Assembly (NCBI RefSeq): GCF_019399895.1
Contig: NC_091882.1
Span: 4,898,001 to 4,962,000 of the forward strand
DNA from: Cardiocondyla obscurior
Lineage: Eukaryota > Arthropoda > Insecta > Hymenoptera > Formicidae
Reading direction: 5' to 3'
Length of the DNA stretch: 64,000 bases
Shown: positions 30,701-46,199 of the stretch, in pieces
How positions within the stretch are numbered: position 1 is the first letter of the stretch
Layout of the letters: every line of letters begins with the position of its first letter
Made by a program: the position numbers and the translations under genes
The notes under the pieces: generated by a model
Database searches by the model: none
Told to the model about the DNA's origin: nothing
What the model saw: only the letters and a program-made list of their open reading frames with translations

Positions 30701-33700
30701 GTTACGTGGTCAGATTTTCAAAAATTTTTTTCGTTTTTCGTCAATATTTCCGCCTCTGGAAAGTTAGAACGCTGAAAATAGTCACGTGGGCATCTGCTGA
30801 CGTCACCGCACAATGATACGTTGCCAGATTTTAAAAAATTTTTTTTGTTTTTTGTCAATATCTCTGCTTCTGGTGGAAATAAAACGCTAAAAATTGTCAC
30901 GTGGGCATCTGCTGACGTCACCGCACGATGATTTGTTGTCAGATTTTCAAAAATTTTTTTGTTTTTCTTTATATCTTTGCTTCTGGTGGAAGTAGAACGC
31001 TGAAAATGGTCACGTGGGCATCTGCTGACGTCACCGCACGACGTCACGTGGTCAGATTTAAAAATTTTCGTTTTTCGTCAATATCTTGTTTCTGGAAGGG
31101 TGAACGCTGAAAATGGTCACGTGGGCATCTGCTGACGTCACCGCACGACGTCACGTGGTCAGATTTTCAAAAATTTTTTTCGTTTTTGTCAATATCTCCG
31201 CCTGGAAAAAGTAGAACGCTGAAAATGGTCACGTGGGCATCTGCTGACGTCACCGCACGACGTTACGTGGTCAGATTAAAAAAATTTTTTTGTTTTTGTC
31301 AATATCTCCGCCTCTGGAGAAGTTAGGACGCTGAAAAGTCACGTGGGCATCTGCTGACGTCACCGCACGACGTCACGTTGTCAGATTTAAAAAATTTTTT
31401 TTGTTTTTGTCAATTTTCTGCCCCTGGAAGAAGTAAGACGCTGAAAATGGTCACGTGGGCATCTGCTGACGTCACCGCACGACGTCACGTGGTCAGATTT
31501 TCAAAAATTTTTTTTTTTTTTTTCGTCAATATCTCTGTTTCTGGAAAGGGTAGGACGCTGAAAATAGTCACGTGGGCATCTGCTGACGTCACCGCACGAC
31601 GTCACGTGTTCAGAATTTAAAATTTTTTTTCGTTTTCGTCAATATCTTGCTTTCTGGAGAGGGTGAACGCTGAAAATGGTCACGTGGGCATCTGCTGACG
31701 TCACCGCACGACGTCACGTGGTCAGATTTTAAAAATTTTTTTCGTTTTTTGTCAATATCTCCGCTCCTGGAAAAAATAGAATGTTTAAAATGGTCGCGTG
31801 TGCATTTGCTGACGTCACCGCATGACGTTACGTGGTTAGATTAAAAAAATTTTTTTGTTTTTGTCAATATCTCCGCCTCTGGAGTAGTTAGGACGCTGAA
31901 AATAGTTAAGTGGGCATCTGCTGACGTCACCGCACGACGTCACGTAGTCAGATTTAATAAAATTTTTTTTTTGTTTTTCGGTAATATCTCCGCCCCTGGA
32001 AGAAGTAAGACGCTAAAAATGGTCACGTGGGCATCTGCTGACGTCACGACGTCACGTGGTCAGATTTTCAAAAATTTTTTTTGTTTTTCGTCAATATCTC
32101 TGTTCCCGGAAAGGTAGGACGCTGAAAATGGTCACGTGGGCATCTGCTGACGTCACCGCACGACGTCACGTTGCCAGATTTTCAAAAATTTTTTTCGTTT
32201 TTGTCAATATCTGCTTCTGGTGAAGGTAGAACGCTGAAAATAATCACGTGGGCATCTGCTGACGTCACCGCACGATTTGTTGCCAGATTTTCAAAAATTT
32301 TTTTCGTTTTTTGTCAATATCTTTGCTTCTGGTAGGGTAAACGCTGAAAATGGTCACGTGGGCATCTGCTGACGTCACCGCACGACGTCACGTGGTCAAC
32401 AAAATTTTTTTTTTTTTTTTTCGTCAATATTTCTGTTTCTGGAGAAAGTAAAACGCTGAAAATAGTCACGTGGGCATCTGCTGACGTCACCGCACGACGT
32501 CACGTGGTCAGATTTTAAAAAATTTTTTTTACGTTTTTCGTCAATATCTTCGTTCTGGAAAAGTAGACGCTAAAAATAGTCACGTGGGCATCTGCTGACG
32601 TCACCGCACGACGTTACGTGGTCAGATTTTCAAAATTTTCGTTTTTCGTCAATATTTTCGCCACTGGAAAACTTAGGACGCTGAAAATAGTCACGTGGGC
32701 ATCTGCTGACGTCACCGCACGACGTCACGTGGTCAGATTTTCAAAAATTTTTTTCGTTTTTGTCAATATTTCCGCCTCTGGAAAATTTAGGACGCTGAAA
32801 ATAGTCACGTGGGCATCTGCTGACGTCACCGCACAATGATACGTTGCCAGATTTTCAAAAATTTTTTTTTTGTTTTTTGTCAATATCTCTGCTTCTGGTG
32901 GAAATAGAACGCTAAAAATTGTCACGTGGGCATCTGCTGACGTCACCGCACGATGATTTGTTGTCAGATTTTCAAAATTTTTTTTCGTTTTTTTCAATAT
33001 ATCTTTGCTTCTGGTAGAAGTAGAACGCTGAAAATGGTCACGTGGAAATCTGCTGACGTCACCGCACAACGTCACGTGGTCAGATTTTTAAACATTTTTT
33101 TTTTGTTAATATTTCTGTTTCTGGAGAAAATAAAACGCTGAAAATAGTCACGTGGGCATCAGCTGACGTCACCGCACGACGTCACGTGGTCAGATTTAAA
33201 AAAATTTTTTCTTCCGTTTTTCGTCAATATCTTAGTTTCTGGAGAGGGTGAAGCGCTGAAAATAGTCACGTGGGCATCTGCTGACGTCACCGCACGACGT
33301 AACGTGGTCAAATTTTCAAAAATTTTTTTCGTTTTTGTCAATATCTCCGCTTCTGGAAAAAGTAGAACGCTGAAAATGGTCACGTGGGCATCTGCTGACG
33401 TCACCGCACGACGTCACGTGGTCAGATTTTCAAAAATTTTTTTCGTTTTTGTCAATATCTCGCCTCTGGAAAAGTTAGGACGCTGAAAATGGTCACGTGG
33501 GCATCTGCTGACGTCACCGCACGACGTCACGTGGTCAGATTTAAAAAATTTTTTTGTTTTTCATGTAATATTTCCGCCCCTGGAAGAAGTAAGACGCTGA
33601 AAATGGTCACGTGGGCATCTGCTGACGTCACCGCACGACGTCACGTGGTCAGATTTTCAAAATTTTTTTTTGTTTTCGTCAATATCTCTGTTCCTGGAAG

Positions 33701-36700
33701 AGGGTAGGACGCTGAAAATGGTCACGTGGGCATCTGCTGACGTCACCGCACGACGTCACGTGTTCAGATTTAAAAAATTTTTTTCGTTTTTCGTCAATAT
33801 CTTTGCTTCTGGAGAGGGTGAACGCTGAAAATGGTCACGTGGGCATCTGCTGACGTCACCGCACGACGTCACGTGGTCAAATTTTCAAAAATTTTTTTCG
33901 TTTTTGTCAATATCTCCGCCCCTGGAAAAAATAGAACGTTGAAAATGGTCGCGTGTGCATCTGCTGACGTCACCGCACGACGTCACGTGGTCAGATTTTA
34001 AAAATTTTTTTTTGTTTTCGTCAATATCTCCGTTCTGGAAGTTAGGACGCTGAAAATAGTCACGTGGGCATTTGCTGACGTCACCGCACGACGTCACGTG
34101 GTCAGATTTTCAAAAATTTTTCTTTTGTTTTCGTCAATTTTTCCGTTTTTGAAGAAAGTAGAACGCTGAAAATGGTCACGTGAACATCTGCAGACGTCAC
34201 CGCACGACGTCACGTGGTCAGATTTTCAAAAATTTTTTTTCGTTTTTCGTCAATATCTTCGCTTTTGGAAGAAGAAAGACGCTGAAAATGGTCACGTGGG
34301 CATCTGCTGACGTCACCGCACGACGTCACGTGGTCAGATTTTCAAAATTTTTTTTTTTTTTCGTCAATATTTCTGCTTCTGGAGAAAATAAAACGCTGAA
34401 AATGGTCACGTGGGCATCTGCTGACGTCACCGCACGACGTCACGTGGTCAGATTTAAAAAATTTTTTCGTTTTTTGTCAATATCTCGCCCCTGGAAAAAA
34501 TAGAACGCTGAAAATGGTCACGTGGGCATCTGCTGACGTCACCGCACGACGTCACGTGGTCAGATTAAAAAAATTTTTTCGTTTTTTGTCAATATCTTCG
34601 CTTCTGGAGAAGTTAGGACGCTGAAAATGGTCACGTGGGCATCTGCTGACGTCACCGCACGACGTCACGTGGTCAGATTTAAAAAAATTTTTTTTTGTTT
34701 TTCGTCAATATCTCGCCCTGAAGGAGGTAAGACGCTGAAAATGGTCACGTGGGCATCTGCTGACGTCACCGCACGACGTCACGTGGTCAGATTTTCAAAA
34801 ATTTTTGTTTTGTTTTTCGTCAATATCTCTGTTCTGGAAAGGGTAGGACGCTGAAAATAGTCACGTGGGCATCTGCTGACGTCACCGCACGACGTCACGT
34901 GGTCAGATTTTCAAAAATTTTTTTTGTTTTTCGTCAATATCTCTGTTCCTGGAAAGGTAGGACGCTGAAAATAGTCACGTGGGCATCTGCTGACGTCACC
35001 GCACGACGTCGTGTTCAGATTTAAAAAATTTTTTTCGTTTTTCGTCAATATCTTTGCTTCTGGAGAGGGTGAACGCTGAAAATGGTCACGTGGGCATCTG
35101 CTGACGTCACCGCACGACGTCACGTGGTCAAATTAAAAAAAATTTTTTTTTCGTTTCTTGTCAATATCTCCGCCCCTGAAAAAAATAGAACGTTGAAAAT
35201 GGTCGGAAGTGCATCTGCTGACGTCACCGCATGACGTTACGTGGTTAGATTAAAAAAAATTTTTCTTTTGTTTTTCGTCAATATCTCCGTATCTGGAGAA
35301 GTTAGGACGCTGAAAATAGTCACGTGGGCATTTGCTGACGTCACCGCACGACGTCACGTGGTCAGATTTTCAAAAATTTTTTTTTTGTTTTCGTCAATTT
35401 CTCAGTTCTTGAAGAAAGTAGAACGCTGAAAATGGTCACGTGAACATCTGCAGACGTTACCGCACGACGTCACGTGGTCAAATTTTCAAAAATTTTTTTT
35501 GTTTTTTCGTCAATATCTTCGTTTTTGGAAGAAGTAAAACGTTGAAAATGATCACGTGAGCATCTGCTGACGTCACCGCACGACGTCACGTAGTCGAATT
35601 TTCAAAAATTTTTTTTTTTGTTTTTCGTCAATATTTCTGCTTTGGAGAAAATAAAACGCTGAAAATAGTCACGTGGGCATCTGCTGACGTCACCGCACGA
35701 CGTCACGTGTTCAGATTTAAAAAAATTTTTTTTTCGTTTTTTGTCAATATCTCAGCCCCTGGAAAAAATAGAACGTTGAAAATGGTCGCGTGTGCATCTG
35801 CTGACGTCACCGCATGACGTTACGTGGTTAAATTAAAAAAAATTTTTTTCCGTTTTTTGTCAATATTTCCGTTTCTGGAGAAGTTAGGACGCTGAAAATA
35901 ATCACGTGGGCATCTGCTGACGTCACCGCACGACGTCACGTAGTCAGATTTAATAAAATTATTTATATGTTTTTCGGTAATATCTCCGCCCCTGAAGGAG
36001 GTAAGACGCTGAAAATGGTCACGTGGGCATCTGCTGACGTCACCGCACGACGTCACGTGGTCAGATTTTCAAAAATTTTTGTTTTGTTTTTCGTCAATAT
36101 CTCTGTTCCTGGAAGGGTAGACGCTGAAAATGGTCACGTGGGCATCTGCTGACGTCACCGCACGACGTCGTTGCCAAATTTTAAAAATTTTTTTTCGTTT
36201 TTTGTCAATATCTTTGCTTCTGGTGAAAATAGAACGCTGAAAATGGTCACGTGGGCATCTGCTGACGTCACCGCACGACGTTTGTTGCCAGATTTTCAAA
36301 AATTTTTTCGTTTTTGTCAATATTTCTGCTTCTGGTGAAGGTAGAACGCTGAAAATGGTCACGTGGGCATCTGCTGACGTCACCGCACGATGATTTTTTG
36401 CCAGATTTTCAAAAATTTTTTTTCGTTTTTCGTCAATATCTCTGCCTCTGGAGAAGTTAGAACGCTGAAAATGGTCACGTGGGCATCTGCTGACGTCACC
36501 GCACGACGTCACGTGGTCAGATTTTCAAAATTTTTTTGTTTTTGTCAATATCTTCGCCTCTGGAAAAGGTAGGACGCTGAAAATGGTCACGTGGGCATCT
36601 GCTGACGTCACCGCACGACGTCACGTGGTCAGATTTTCAAAAATTTTTTTTTTGTTTTCGTCAATTTCTTCGTTTTGGAGAAAGTAGAACGCTGAAAATG

Positions 36701-39700
36701 GTCACGTGGGCATCTGCTGACGTCACCGCACGACGTCACGTGGTCAGATTTTCAAAAATTTTTTTTCGTTTTTCGTCAATATCTTCGCTTTGGAAAAAAT
36801 AGGACGCTGAAAATGGTCACGTGGGCATCTGCTGACGTCACCGCACGACGTCACGTGGTCAGATTTTAAAAATTTTTTTTTTTTTTCGTCAATATCTCTG
36901 CTTCTGGAGAGGGTAGAACGCTGAAAATGGTCACGTGGGCATCTGCTGACGTCACCGCACGACGTCACGTGGTCAGATTTAAAAAATTTTTTTTTTTTCG
37001 TCAATATCTCCGCTTCTGGAGAAGGTAGACGCTGAAAATGGTCACGTGGGCATCTGCTGACGTCACCGCACGACGTCACGTGGTCAAATTTTCAAAATTT
37101 TTTTTGTTTTTCGTCAATATCTCTGCTTCTGGAAAGGGTAGGACGCTGAAAATAGTCACGTGGGCATCTGCTGACGTCACCGCACGACGTCACGTTGTCA
37201 GATTTTAAAAATTTTTTTTGTTTTTTGTCAATATCTCTGCTGGTGAAGGTAAAACGCTGAAAATAGTCACGTGGGCATCTGCTGACGTCACCGCACGACG
37301 TCACGTGGTCAGATTTTCAAAAATTTTTTTTTGTTTTTGTCAATATCTCTGCTTCTGGAGAAGTTAGGACGCTGAAAATGGTCACGTGGGCATCTGCTGA
37401 CGTCACCGCACGACGTCACGTGGTCAGATTTTCAAAAATTTTTTTCGTTTTTCGTCAATATTTCCGCTTCTGGAAAAGGTAGACGCTGAAAATAGTCACG
37501 TGGGCATCTGCTGACGTCACCGCACGACGTCACGTGGTCAGATTTTCAAAAATTTTTTTTTGTTTTCGTCAATATTTCCGTTTGAAGAAGAAGTAGAACG
37601 CTGAAAATGGTCACGTGGGCATCTGCTGACGTCACCGCACGACGTCACGTGGTCAGATTTTCAAAAATTTTTTTGTTTTTCGTCAATATTTCTGCTTCTG
37701 GAAAAAGTAAAACGCTGAAAATGGTCACGTGAGCATCTGCTGACGTCACCGCACGACGTCACGTGGTCAGATTTTAAAAAATTTCATTTTCGTTTTTTGT
37801 CAATATCTTCTTTTCTGGAAGAAGTAGAACGCTGAAAATAATCACGTGGGCATCTGCTGACGTCACCGCACGACGTCACGTGGTCAGATTTTCAAAAATT
37901 TCCTTTTCGTTTTTCGTCAATATTTCTGTTTCTGGAGAGAATAGAACGCTGAAAATGGTCACGTGGGCATCTGCTGACGTCACCGCACGACGTCACGTGG
38001 TCAGATTTTCAAAAATTTTTTTTTTTTTCGTCAATATTTTTTTCTGGAATAAAACGCTGAAAATGGTCACGTGGGCATCTGCTGACGTCACCGCACGACG
38101 TCACGTGGTCAGATATTCAAAAATTTTTTTTTCGTTTTTCGTCAATATCTTCGTTTTTGGAAGAAGTAAAACGCTGAAAATAGTCACGTGGGCATCAGCT
38201 TACGTCACCGCACGACGATTCGTTGCCAGATTTTCAAAAATTTTTTTTTGTTTTCGTCAATATCTCCGCCTCTGGAGAAGTAGGACGCTGAAAATAGTCA
38301 CGTGGGCATCTGCTGACGTCACCGCACGACGTCACGTGGTCAGATTTTCAAAAATTTTTTTTCGTTTTTCGTCAATATTTCCGCTTCTGGAAGAATAGGA
38401 CGCTGAAAATAGTCACGTGGGCATCTGCTGACGTCACCGCACGACGTCACGTGGTCAGATTTTCAAAATTTTTTTCGTTTTCGTCAATATCCGCTTCTGG
38501 AAAAGTAGAACGCTGAAAATGGTCACGTGGGCATCTGCTGACGTCACCGCACGACGTCACGTGGTCAGATTTTCAAAAATTTTTTTTTTTTTCGTCAATA
38601 TTTCTGCTTCTGGAGAGATAGAACGCTGAAAATGGTCACGTGGGCATCTGCTGACGTCACCGCACGACGTCACGTGGTCAGATTTTCAAAATTTTTTGTT
38701 TTTTGTCAATATTTTCGTTTTGGAAGTAAACGCTGAAAATGGTCACGTGGGCATCTGCTGACGTCACCGCACGACGTCACGTGGTCAGATTTAAAAAATT
38801 TTTTTTTGTTTTTCGTAATATATTCCGCTTCTGGAAGAGGTAAGACGCTGAAAATGGTCACGTGGGCATCTGCTGACGTCACCGCACGACGTCACGTGGT
38901 CAGATTTTCAAAATTTTTTTGTTTTCGTCAATATCTCGCTTCTGGAGAAGTAGAACGCTGAAAATGGTCACGTGGGCATCTGCTGACGTCACCGCACGAC
39001 GTCACGTGGTCAGATTTTCAAAAATTTTTTTTTTTTTCGTCAATATCTCCGCTCTGGAGGAGATAGACGCTGAAAAATGGTCACGTGGGCATCTGCTGAC
39101 GTCACCGCACGACGTCACGTGGTCAAATTTTCAAAAATTTTTTTTTGTTTTTGTCAATATCTCGCTTTTGGAGAAAGTAGAACGCTGAAAATGGTCACGT
39201 GGGCATCTGCTGACGTCACCGCACGACGTCACGTGGTCAGATTAAAAATTTTTTCGTTTTTGTCAATATCTCCGCCCTTGGAAAAGGTAGAACGCTGAAA
39301 TGGTCACGTGGGCATCTGCTGACGTCACCGCACGACGTACGTGGTCAGATTTTCAAAAATTTTTTTTTGTTTTTCGTCAATATCTCCGTTCTGGAGAAGT
39401 AGGACGCTGAAAAATGTCACGTGGGCATCTGCTGACGTCACCGCACGACGTCACGTGGTCAGATTTTCAAAATTTTTTTGTTTTCGTCAATATCTCGCTT
39501 CTGGAGAAAGTAGAACGCTGAAAATGGTCACGTGGGCATCTGCTGACGTCACCGCACGACGTCACGTGGTCAGATTTTCAAAAATTTTTTTGTTTTCGTC
39601 AATATCTTCGTTTTGGAAGAAGTAAAACGCTGAAAATGGTCACGTGAGCATCTGCTGACGTCACCGCACGACGTCACGTGGTCAGATTTCAAAAATTTTT

Positions 39701-42700
39701 TTTTTTTTCGTCAATATTTCTGTTTCTAAAATAAAACGCTGAAAATGGTCACGTGGGCATCTGCTGACGTCACCGCACGACGTCACGTGTTCAGATTTTC
39801 AAAAATTTTTTTTTTGTTTTTCGTCAATATCTTCGCTTCTGGAGAGGGTGAACGCTGAAAATGGTCACGTGGGCATCTGCTGACGTCACCGCACGACGTC
39901 ACGTCAGATTTTCAAAAATTTTTCGTTTTTGTCAATATCTCCGCCCCTGGAAAAAGTAGAACGCTGAAAAATCACGTGGGCATCTGCTGACGTCACCGCA
40001 CGACGTCACGTGGTCAGATTTTAAAAATTTTTTCGTTTTTGTCAATATCTTCGTTCTGGAAAAAGTAGGACGCTGAAAAATGGTCACGTGGGCATCTGCT
40101 GACGTCACCGCACGACGTCACGTGGTCAGATTTAAAAAATTTTTTTTTTGTTTTTCGTCAATATCTCCGCCCCTGGAGAAGGTAAGACGCTGAAAATGGT
40201 CACGTGGGCATCTGCTGACGTCACCGCACGACGTCACGTGGTCAGATTTTCAAAATTTTTTTTGTTTTTCGTCAATATCTCTGTTCCCGGAAAGGGTAGA
40301 ACGCTGAAAATAGTCACGTGGGCATCTGCTGACGTCACCGCACGACGTCACGTGGTCAGATTTTCAAAAATTTTTTTCGTTTTTCGTCAATATCTCTGCT
40401 TCTGAAGAAAGGTAGAACGCTGAAAATAGTCACGTGGGCATCTGCTGACGTCACCGCACGACGTCACGTTGTCAAATTTTCAAAATTTTTTTTTGTTTTT
40501 GTCAATATCTCTGCTTCTGGTGAAGGTAGAACGCTGAAAATGGTCACGTGGGCATCTGCTGACGTCACCGCACGACGTCACGTTGCCAGATTTTCAAAAA
40601 TTTTTTTTTCGTTTTTCGTCAATATCTCCGCCTCTGGAAGAAGTAGGACGCTGAAAATGGTCACGTGGGCATCTGCTGACGTCACCGCACGACGTCATGG
40701 TCAGATTTTCAAAAATTTTTTTCGTTTTTCGTCAATATCTTTGCCTCTGGAAAAGGTAGGACGCTGAAAATGGTCACGTGGGCATCTGCTGACGTCACCG
40801 CACGACGTCACGTGGTCAGATTTTCAAAAATTTTTTTTTTTTTTTCGTCAATATTTCTTTCTGGAAGTAAACGCTGAAAATGGTCACGTGGGCATCTGCT
40901 GTCACCGCACGACGTCACGTGGTCAGATTTTCAAAATTTTTTTGTTTTTCGTCAATATCTCGCCCCTGGAAGAAGTAAAACGCTGAAAATGGTCACGTGG
41001 GCATCTGCTGACGTTACCGCACGACGTCACGTGGTCAGATTTTAAAAAATTTTTTTTTTGTTTTTCGTCAATATTTCGCTTCTGGAAGAGGTAGGACGCT
41101 GAAAATGGTCACGTGGGCATCTGCTGACGTCACCGCACGACGTCACGTGGTCAGATTTTCAAAAATTTTTTGTTTTCGTCAATATCTCGTTTCTGGAGAA
41201 GTAGGACGCTGAAAATGGTCACGTGGGCATCTGCTGACGTCACCGCACGACGTCACGTGGTCAGATTTAAAAATTTTTTTTTTTTTCGGTAATATCTCCG
41301 CCCCTGGAGGAGATAAGACGCTGAAAATGGTCACGTGTGCATCTGCTGACGTCACCGCACGACGTCAGGTAGTCAGATTTAATAAAATTTTTTTTTTGTT
41401 TTTCGGTAATATCTCCGCCCCTGGAGGAGGTAAGACGTTGAAAATGGTCACGTGGGCATCTGCTGACGTCACCGCACGACGTCACGTGGTCAGATTTTCA
41501 AAAATTATTGTTTTGTTTTTCGTCAATATCTTCGCCCGGAAAGGGTAGGACGCTGAAAATGGTCACGTGGGCATCTGCTGACGTCACCGCACGACGTCAC
41601 GTGGTCAGATTTTCAAAATTTTTTTTTTTTTTCGTCAATATCTTCGCTTTTGGAGAAAGTAGAACGCTGAAAATGGTCACGTGGGCATCTGCTGACGTCA
41701 CCGCACGACGTCACGTGGTCAGATTTTCAAAAATTTTTGTTTTTCGTCAATATCTTCGTTTTGGAAGAAGTAAAACGCTGAAAATGGTCACGTGGGCATC
41801 TGCTGACGTCACCGCACGACGTCACGTGGTCAGAATTTTCAAAAATTTTTTTTGTTTTTCGTCAATATCTTGTTTCTGGAGGGTAGAACGCTGAAAATGG
41901 TCACGTGGGCATCTGCTGACGTCACCGCACGACGTCACATAGTCAGATTTAATAAAATTTGTTTTTTTTTTTTCGGTAATATCTCCGCCCTTAGAGGAGG
42001 TAAGACGCTGAAAATGGTCACGTGGGCATCTGCTGACGTCACCGCACGACGTCACGTGGTCAGATTTTCAAAAATTATTGTTTCGTTTTTCGTCAATTTC
42101 TCTGTTTCCGAAAAAGGTAGAACGCTGAAAATAGTCACGTGGGCATCTGCTGACGTCACTGCACGACGTCACGTGGTCAGATGTTCAAAATTTTTTTTTT
42201 ATTTTTCGTTAATATTTCTGTTTCTGGAGAATAAAACGCTGAAAATAGTCACGTGGGCATCTGCTGACGTCACCGCACGACGTCACGTGAACACATTTTC
42301 AAAAATTTTTTTTTTCGTTTTTCGTCAATATCTGTGTTTCTGGAGAGGGTAGAACGCTGAAAATGGTCACGTGGGCATCTGCTGACGTCACCGCACGACG
42401 TCACGTGGTCAGATTTAAAAAATTTGTTTTTCGTCAATATCTCCGCCCCTGAAGGTAAGACGCTGAAAATGGTCACGTGGGCATCTGCTGACGTCACCGC
42501 ACGACGTCACGTGGTCAGATTTTCAAAATTTTTTTCGTTTTCGTCAATATCTCTGTTTCTGGAAAGGTAGAACGCTGAAAATAGTCACGTGGGCATCTGC
42601 TGACGTCACCGCACGACGTCACGTTGTCAATTTTCAAAAATTTTTTTTGTTTTTTGTCAATATCTCTGCTTCTGGAGAAGTAGAACGCTGAAAATGGTCA

Positions 42701-44500
42701 CGTGGGCATCTGCTGACGTCACCGCACGACGTTTGTTGTCAGATTTTCAAAAATTTTTTCGTTTTTGTCAATATCTCTGCTTCTGGTGAAAATAAAACGC
42801 TGAAAATAGTCACGTGGGCATCTGCTGACGTCACCGCACGACGTTCGTTGTCAGATTTTCAAAAATTTTTTTTTTCGTCAAAATCTCCGCCTCTGGAAAA
42901 GTTAGGACGCTGAAAATAGTCACGTGGGCATTTGCTGACGTCACCGCACGACGTCACGTGGTCAGATTTTCAAAAATTTTTTTTCGTTTTCGTCAATATT
43001 TCCGCTTCTGGAAAAGGTAGGACGCTGAAAATGGTCACGTGGGCATCTGCTGACGTCACCGCACGACGTCACGTGGTCAGATTTTCAAAAATTTTTTTGT
43101 TTTCGTCAATATCTCCGTTTCTGAAGAAAGTAGAACGCTGAAAATGGTCACGTGGGCATCTGCTGACGTCACCGCACGACGTCACGTGGTCAGATTTTCA
43201 AAATTTTTTTTTTTTTTCGTCAATATTTCTGTTTCTGGAGAGAATAAAACGCTGAAAATGGTCACGTGGGCATCTGCTGACGTCACCGCACGACGTCACG
43301 TGGTCAGATTTTCAAAATTTTTTTTTTCGTTTTTCGTCAATATCTTCGCTTTTGGAAGAAGTAGAACGCTGAAAATGGTCACGTGGGCATCTGCTGACGT
43401 CACCGCACGACGTCACGTGGTCAGATTTAAAAAAATTTTTTTTTGTTTTTCGTCAATATTTCCGCTTCTGGAAGGTAAGACGCTGAAAATGGTCACGTGG
43501 GCATCTGCTGACGTCACCGCACGACGTCACGTGGTCAGATTTTCAAAAATTTTTTTGTTTTCGTCAATATCTCAGTTTCTGGAGAGGTAGGACGCTGAAA
43601 ATGGTCACGTGGGCATCTGCTGACGTCACCGCACGACGTCACGTGGTCAAATTTTCAAAAATTTTTTTTTCGTTTTTTGTCAATATCTCCGCCCCTGGAA
43701 AAAATAGAACGTTGAAAATGGTCGCGTGTGCATCTGCTGACGTCACCGCACGACGTTACGTGGTCAGATTAAAAAATTTTTCGTTTTTTCGTCAATATTT
43801 CCGTTTCTGGAGAAAGTAGGACGCTGAAAATGGTCACGTGGGCATCTGCTGACGTCACCGCACGACGTCACGTGGTCAGATTTTCAAAAATTTTTTTTTG
43901 TTTTTCGTCAATATCTTCGTTTCTGGAAGGGTGAACGCTGAAAATGGTCACGTGGGCATCTGCTGACGTCACCGCACGACGTCACGTGGTCAGATTTTCA
44001 AAATTTTTTTTTCGTTTTTGTCAATATCTCCGCCCCTGGAAAATAGAACGCTGAAAAATCACGTGGGCATCTGCTGACGTCACCGCATGACGTCACGTGG
44101 TCAGATTTTCAAAAATTTTTTTCCGTTTTTCGTCAATATCTCCGTATCTGGAGAAATTAGGACGCTGAAAATAGTCACGTGGGCATCTGCTGACGTCACC
44201 GCACGACGTCACGTGGTCAGATTTAAAAAAATTTTTTTTTGTTTTTCGTCAATATCTCCGTTCCTGGAGGAGGTAAGACGTTGAAAATGGTCACGTGGGC
44301 ATCTGCTGACGTCACCGCACGACGTCACGTGGTCAAATTTTCAAAAATTTTTTTTTCGTTTTCGTCAATATCTTGTTTCTGGAGAGGGTAGAACGCTGAA
44401 AATGGTCACGTGGGCATCTGCTGACGTCACCGCACGACGTCACGTGGTCAGATTTAAAAAATTTTTTTTTTTTCGGTAATATCTCCGCCCTTAGAGAAGG
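24800..44500. repeat. Family B homogenised core with shortened linkers
   Basis: Across this part nearly every monomer reads GAAAATGGTCACGTGGGC and then the canonical palindrome block with almost no substitutions, while the T run and the CGTCAATATCTCCGC linker show many short deletions. Spacing between successive CACGTGGGC landmarks is often 108-116 bp rather than 117. Boundaries are gradual. Confidence 0.75.
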
Positions 44501-46199
44501 TAAGACGCTGAAAATGGTCACGTGGGCATCTGCTGACGTCACCGCACGACGTCACGTGGTCAGATTTTCAAAAATTATTGTTTCGTTTTTCGTCAATTTC
44601 TCTGTTTCCGGAAAAGGTAGGACGCTGAAAATAGTCACGTGGGCATCTGCTGACGTCACCGCACGACGTCACGTTGCCTAATTTTTAAAAATTTTTATTT
44701 GTTTTTTGTCAATATCTCTGCTTCTGGTGAAGGTAGAACGCTGAAAATAGTCACGTGGGCATCTGCTGACGTCACCGCACGACGATCGTTGCCAGATTTT
44801 CAAAAATTTTTTTTGGTTTTTGTCAATATCTCTGCTTCTGGTGAAGGTAAAACGCTGAAAATAGTCACGTGGGCATCAGCTTACGTCACCGCACGATGAT
44901 TCTTTGCCAGATTTTGAAAAATTATTTTTTTGTTTTTCGTCAATATCTCCGCCTCTGGAGAAGTTAGGACGCTGAAAATAGTCACGTGGGCATCTGCTGA
45001 CGTCACCGCACGACGTCACGTGGTCAAATTTTCAAAAATTTTTTTCGTTTTCGTCAATATCTCGCATCTGGAAAATTTAGGACGCTGAAAATAGTCACGT
45101 GGGCATCTGCTGACGTCACCGCACGACGTCACGTTGCCTAATTTTTAAAAATTTTTATTTGTTTTTTGTCAATATCTCTGCTTCTGGTGAAGGTAGAACG
45201 CTGAAAATAATCACGTAGGCATCTGCTGACGTCACCGCACGAAGATTTGTTGCCAGATTTACAAAAACTTTTTTTTCGTTTTTTGTCAATATCTCTGCTT
45301 CTGGTGAAAATAAAACGCTGAAAATAGTCACGTGGGCATCAGCTTACGTCACCGCACGATGATTCTTTGCCAGATTTTGAAAAATTATTTTTTTGTTTTT
45401 CGTCAATATCTCCGCCTCTGGAGAAGTTAGGACGCTGAAAATAGTCACGTGGGCATCTGCTGACGTCACCACACGACGTTACGTGGTCAAATTTTCAAAA
45501 ATTTTTTTTTCGTTTTTCGTCAATATTTCCGCATCTGGAAAATTTAGGACGCTGAAAATAGTCACGTGGGCATCTGCTGACGTCACCACGACGTTGGTCA
45601 AATTTTCAAAAATTTTTTTTTCGTTTTTCGTCAATATTTCCGCATCTGGAAAATTTAAAACGCTGAAAATAGTCACGTGAACATCAGCAGACGTCACCGC
45701 ACGACGTCACGTGGTCAGATTTTCAAAAATTTTTTTTTTTTATTTTTCGTTAATATTTCTGTTTCTGGAGAGAATAAAACGCTGAAAATAGTCACGTGGG
45801 CATCTGCTGATGTCACCGCACGACGTCACGTGGTCAGATATTCAAAAATTTTTTTTTCGTTTTTTGTTAATATTTTCGTTTTTGGAAGAAGTAAAACGCT
45901 GAAAATGATCACGTGGACATCTGCTGACGTCACCGCACGACGTCAGGTAGTCAGATTTAATAAAATTTTTTTTTGTTTTTCGGTAATATTTCCGCTTCTG
46001 GAAGAGGTAAGACGCTGAAAATGGTCACGTGGGCATCTGCGGCGTCACCGCGACGTCACGTGATCAGATTTAAAATTTTTTCGTTTTTCGTCAATATCTG
46101 TGTTTCTGGAGAGGGTAGAACGCTAAAAATGGTCACGTGAACATCAGCTGATGTCACCGCACGACGTCACATAGTCAGATTTAATAAAATTTGTTTTTT

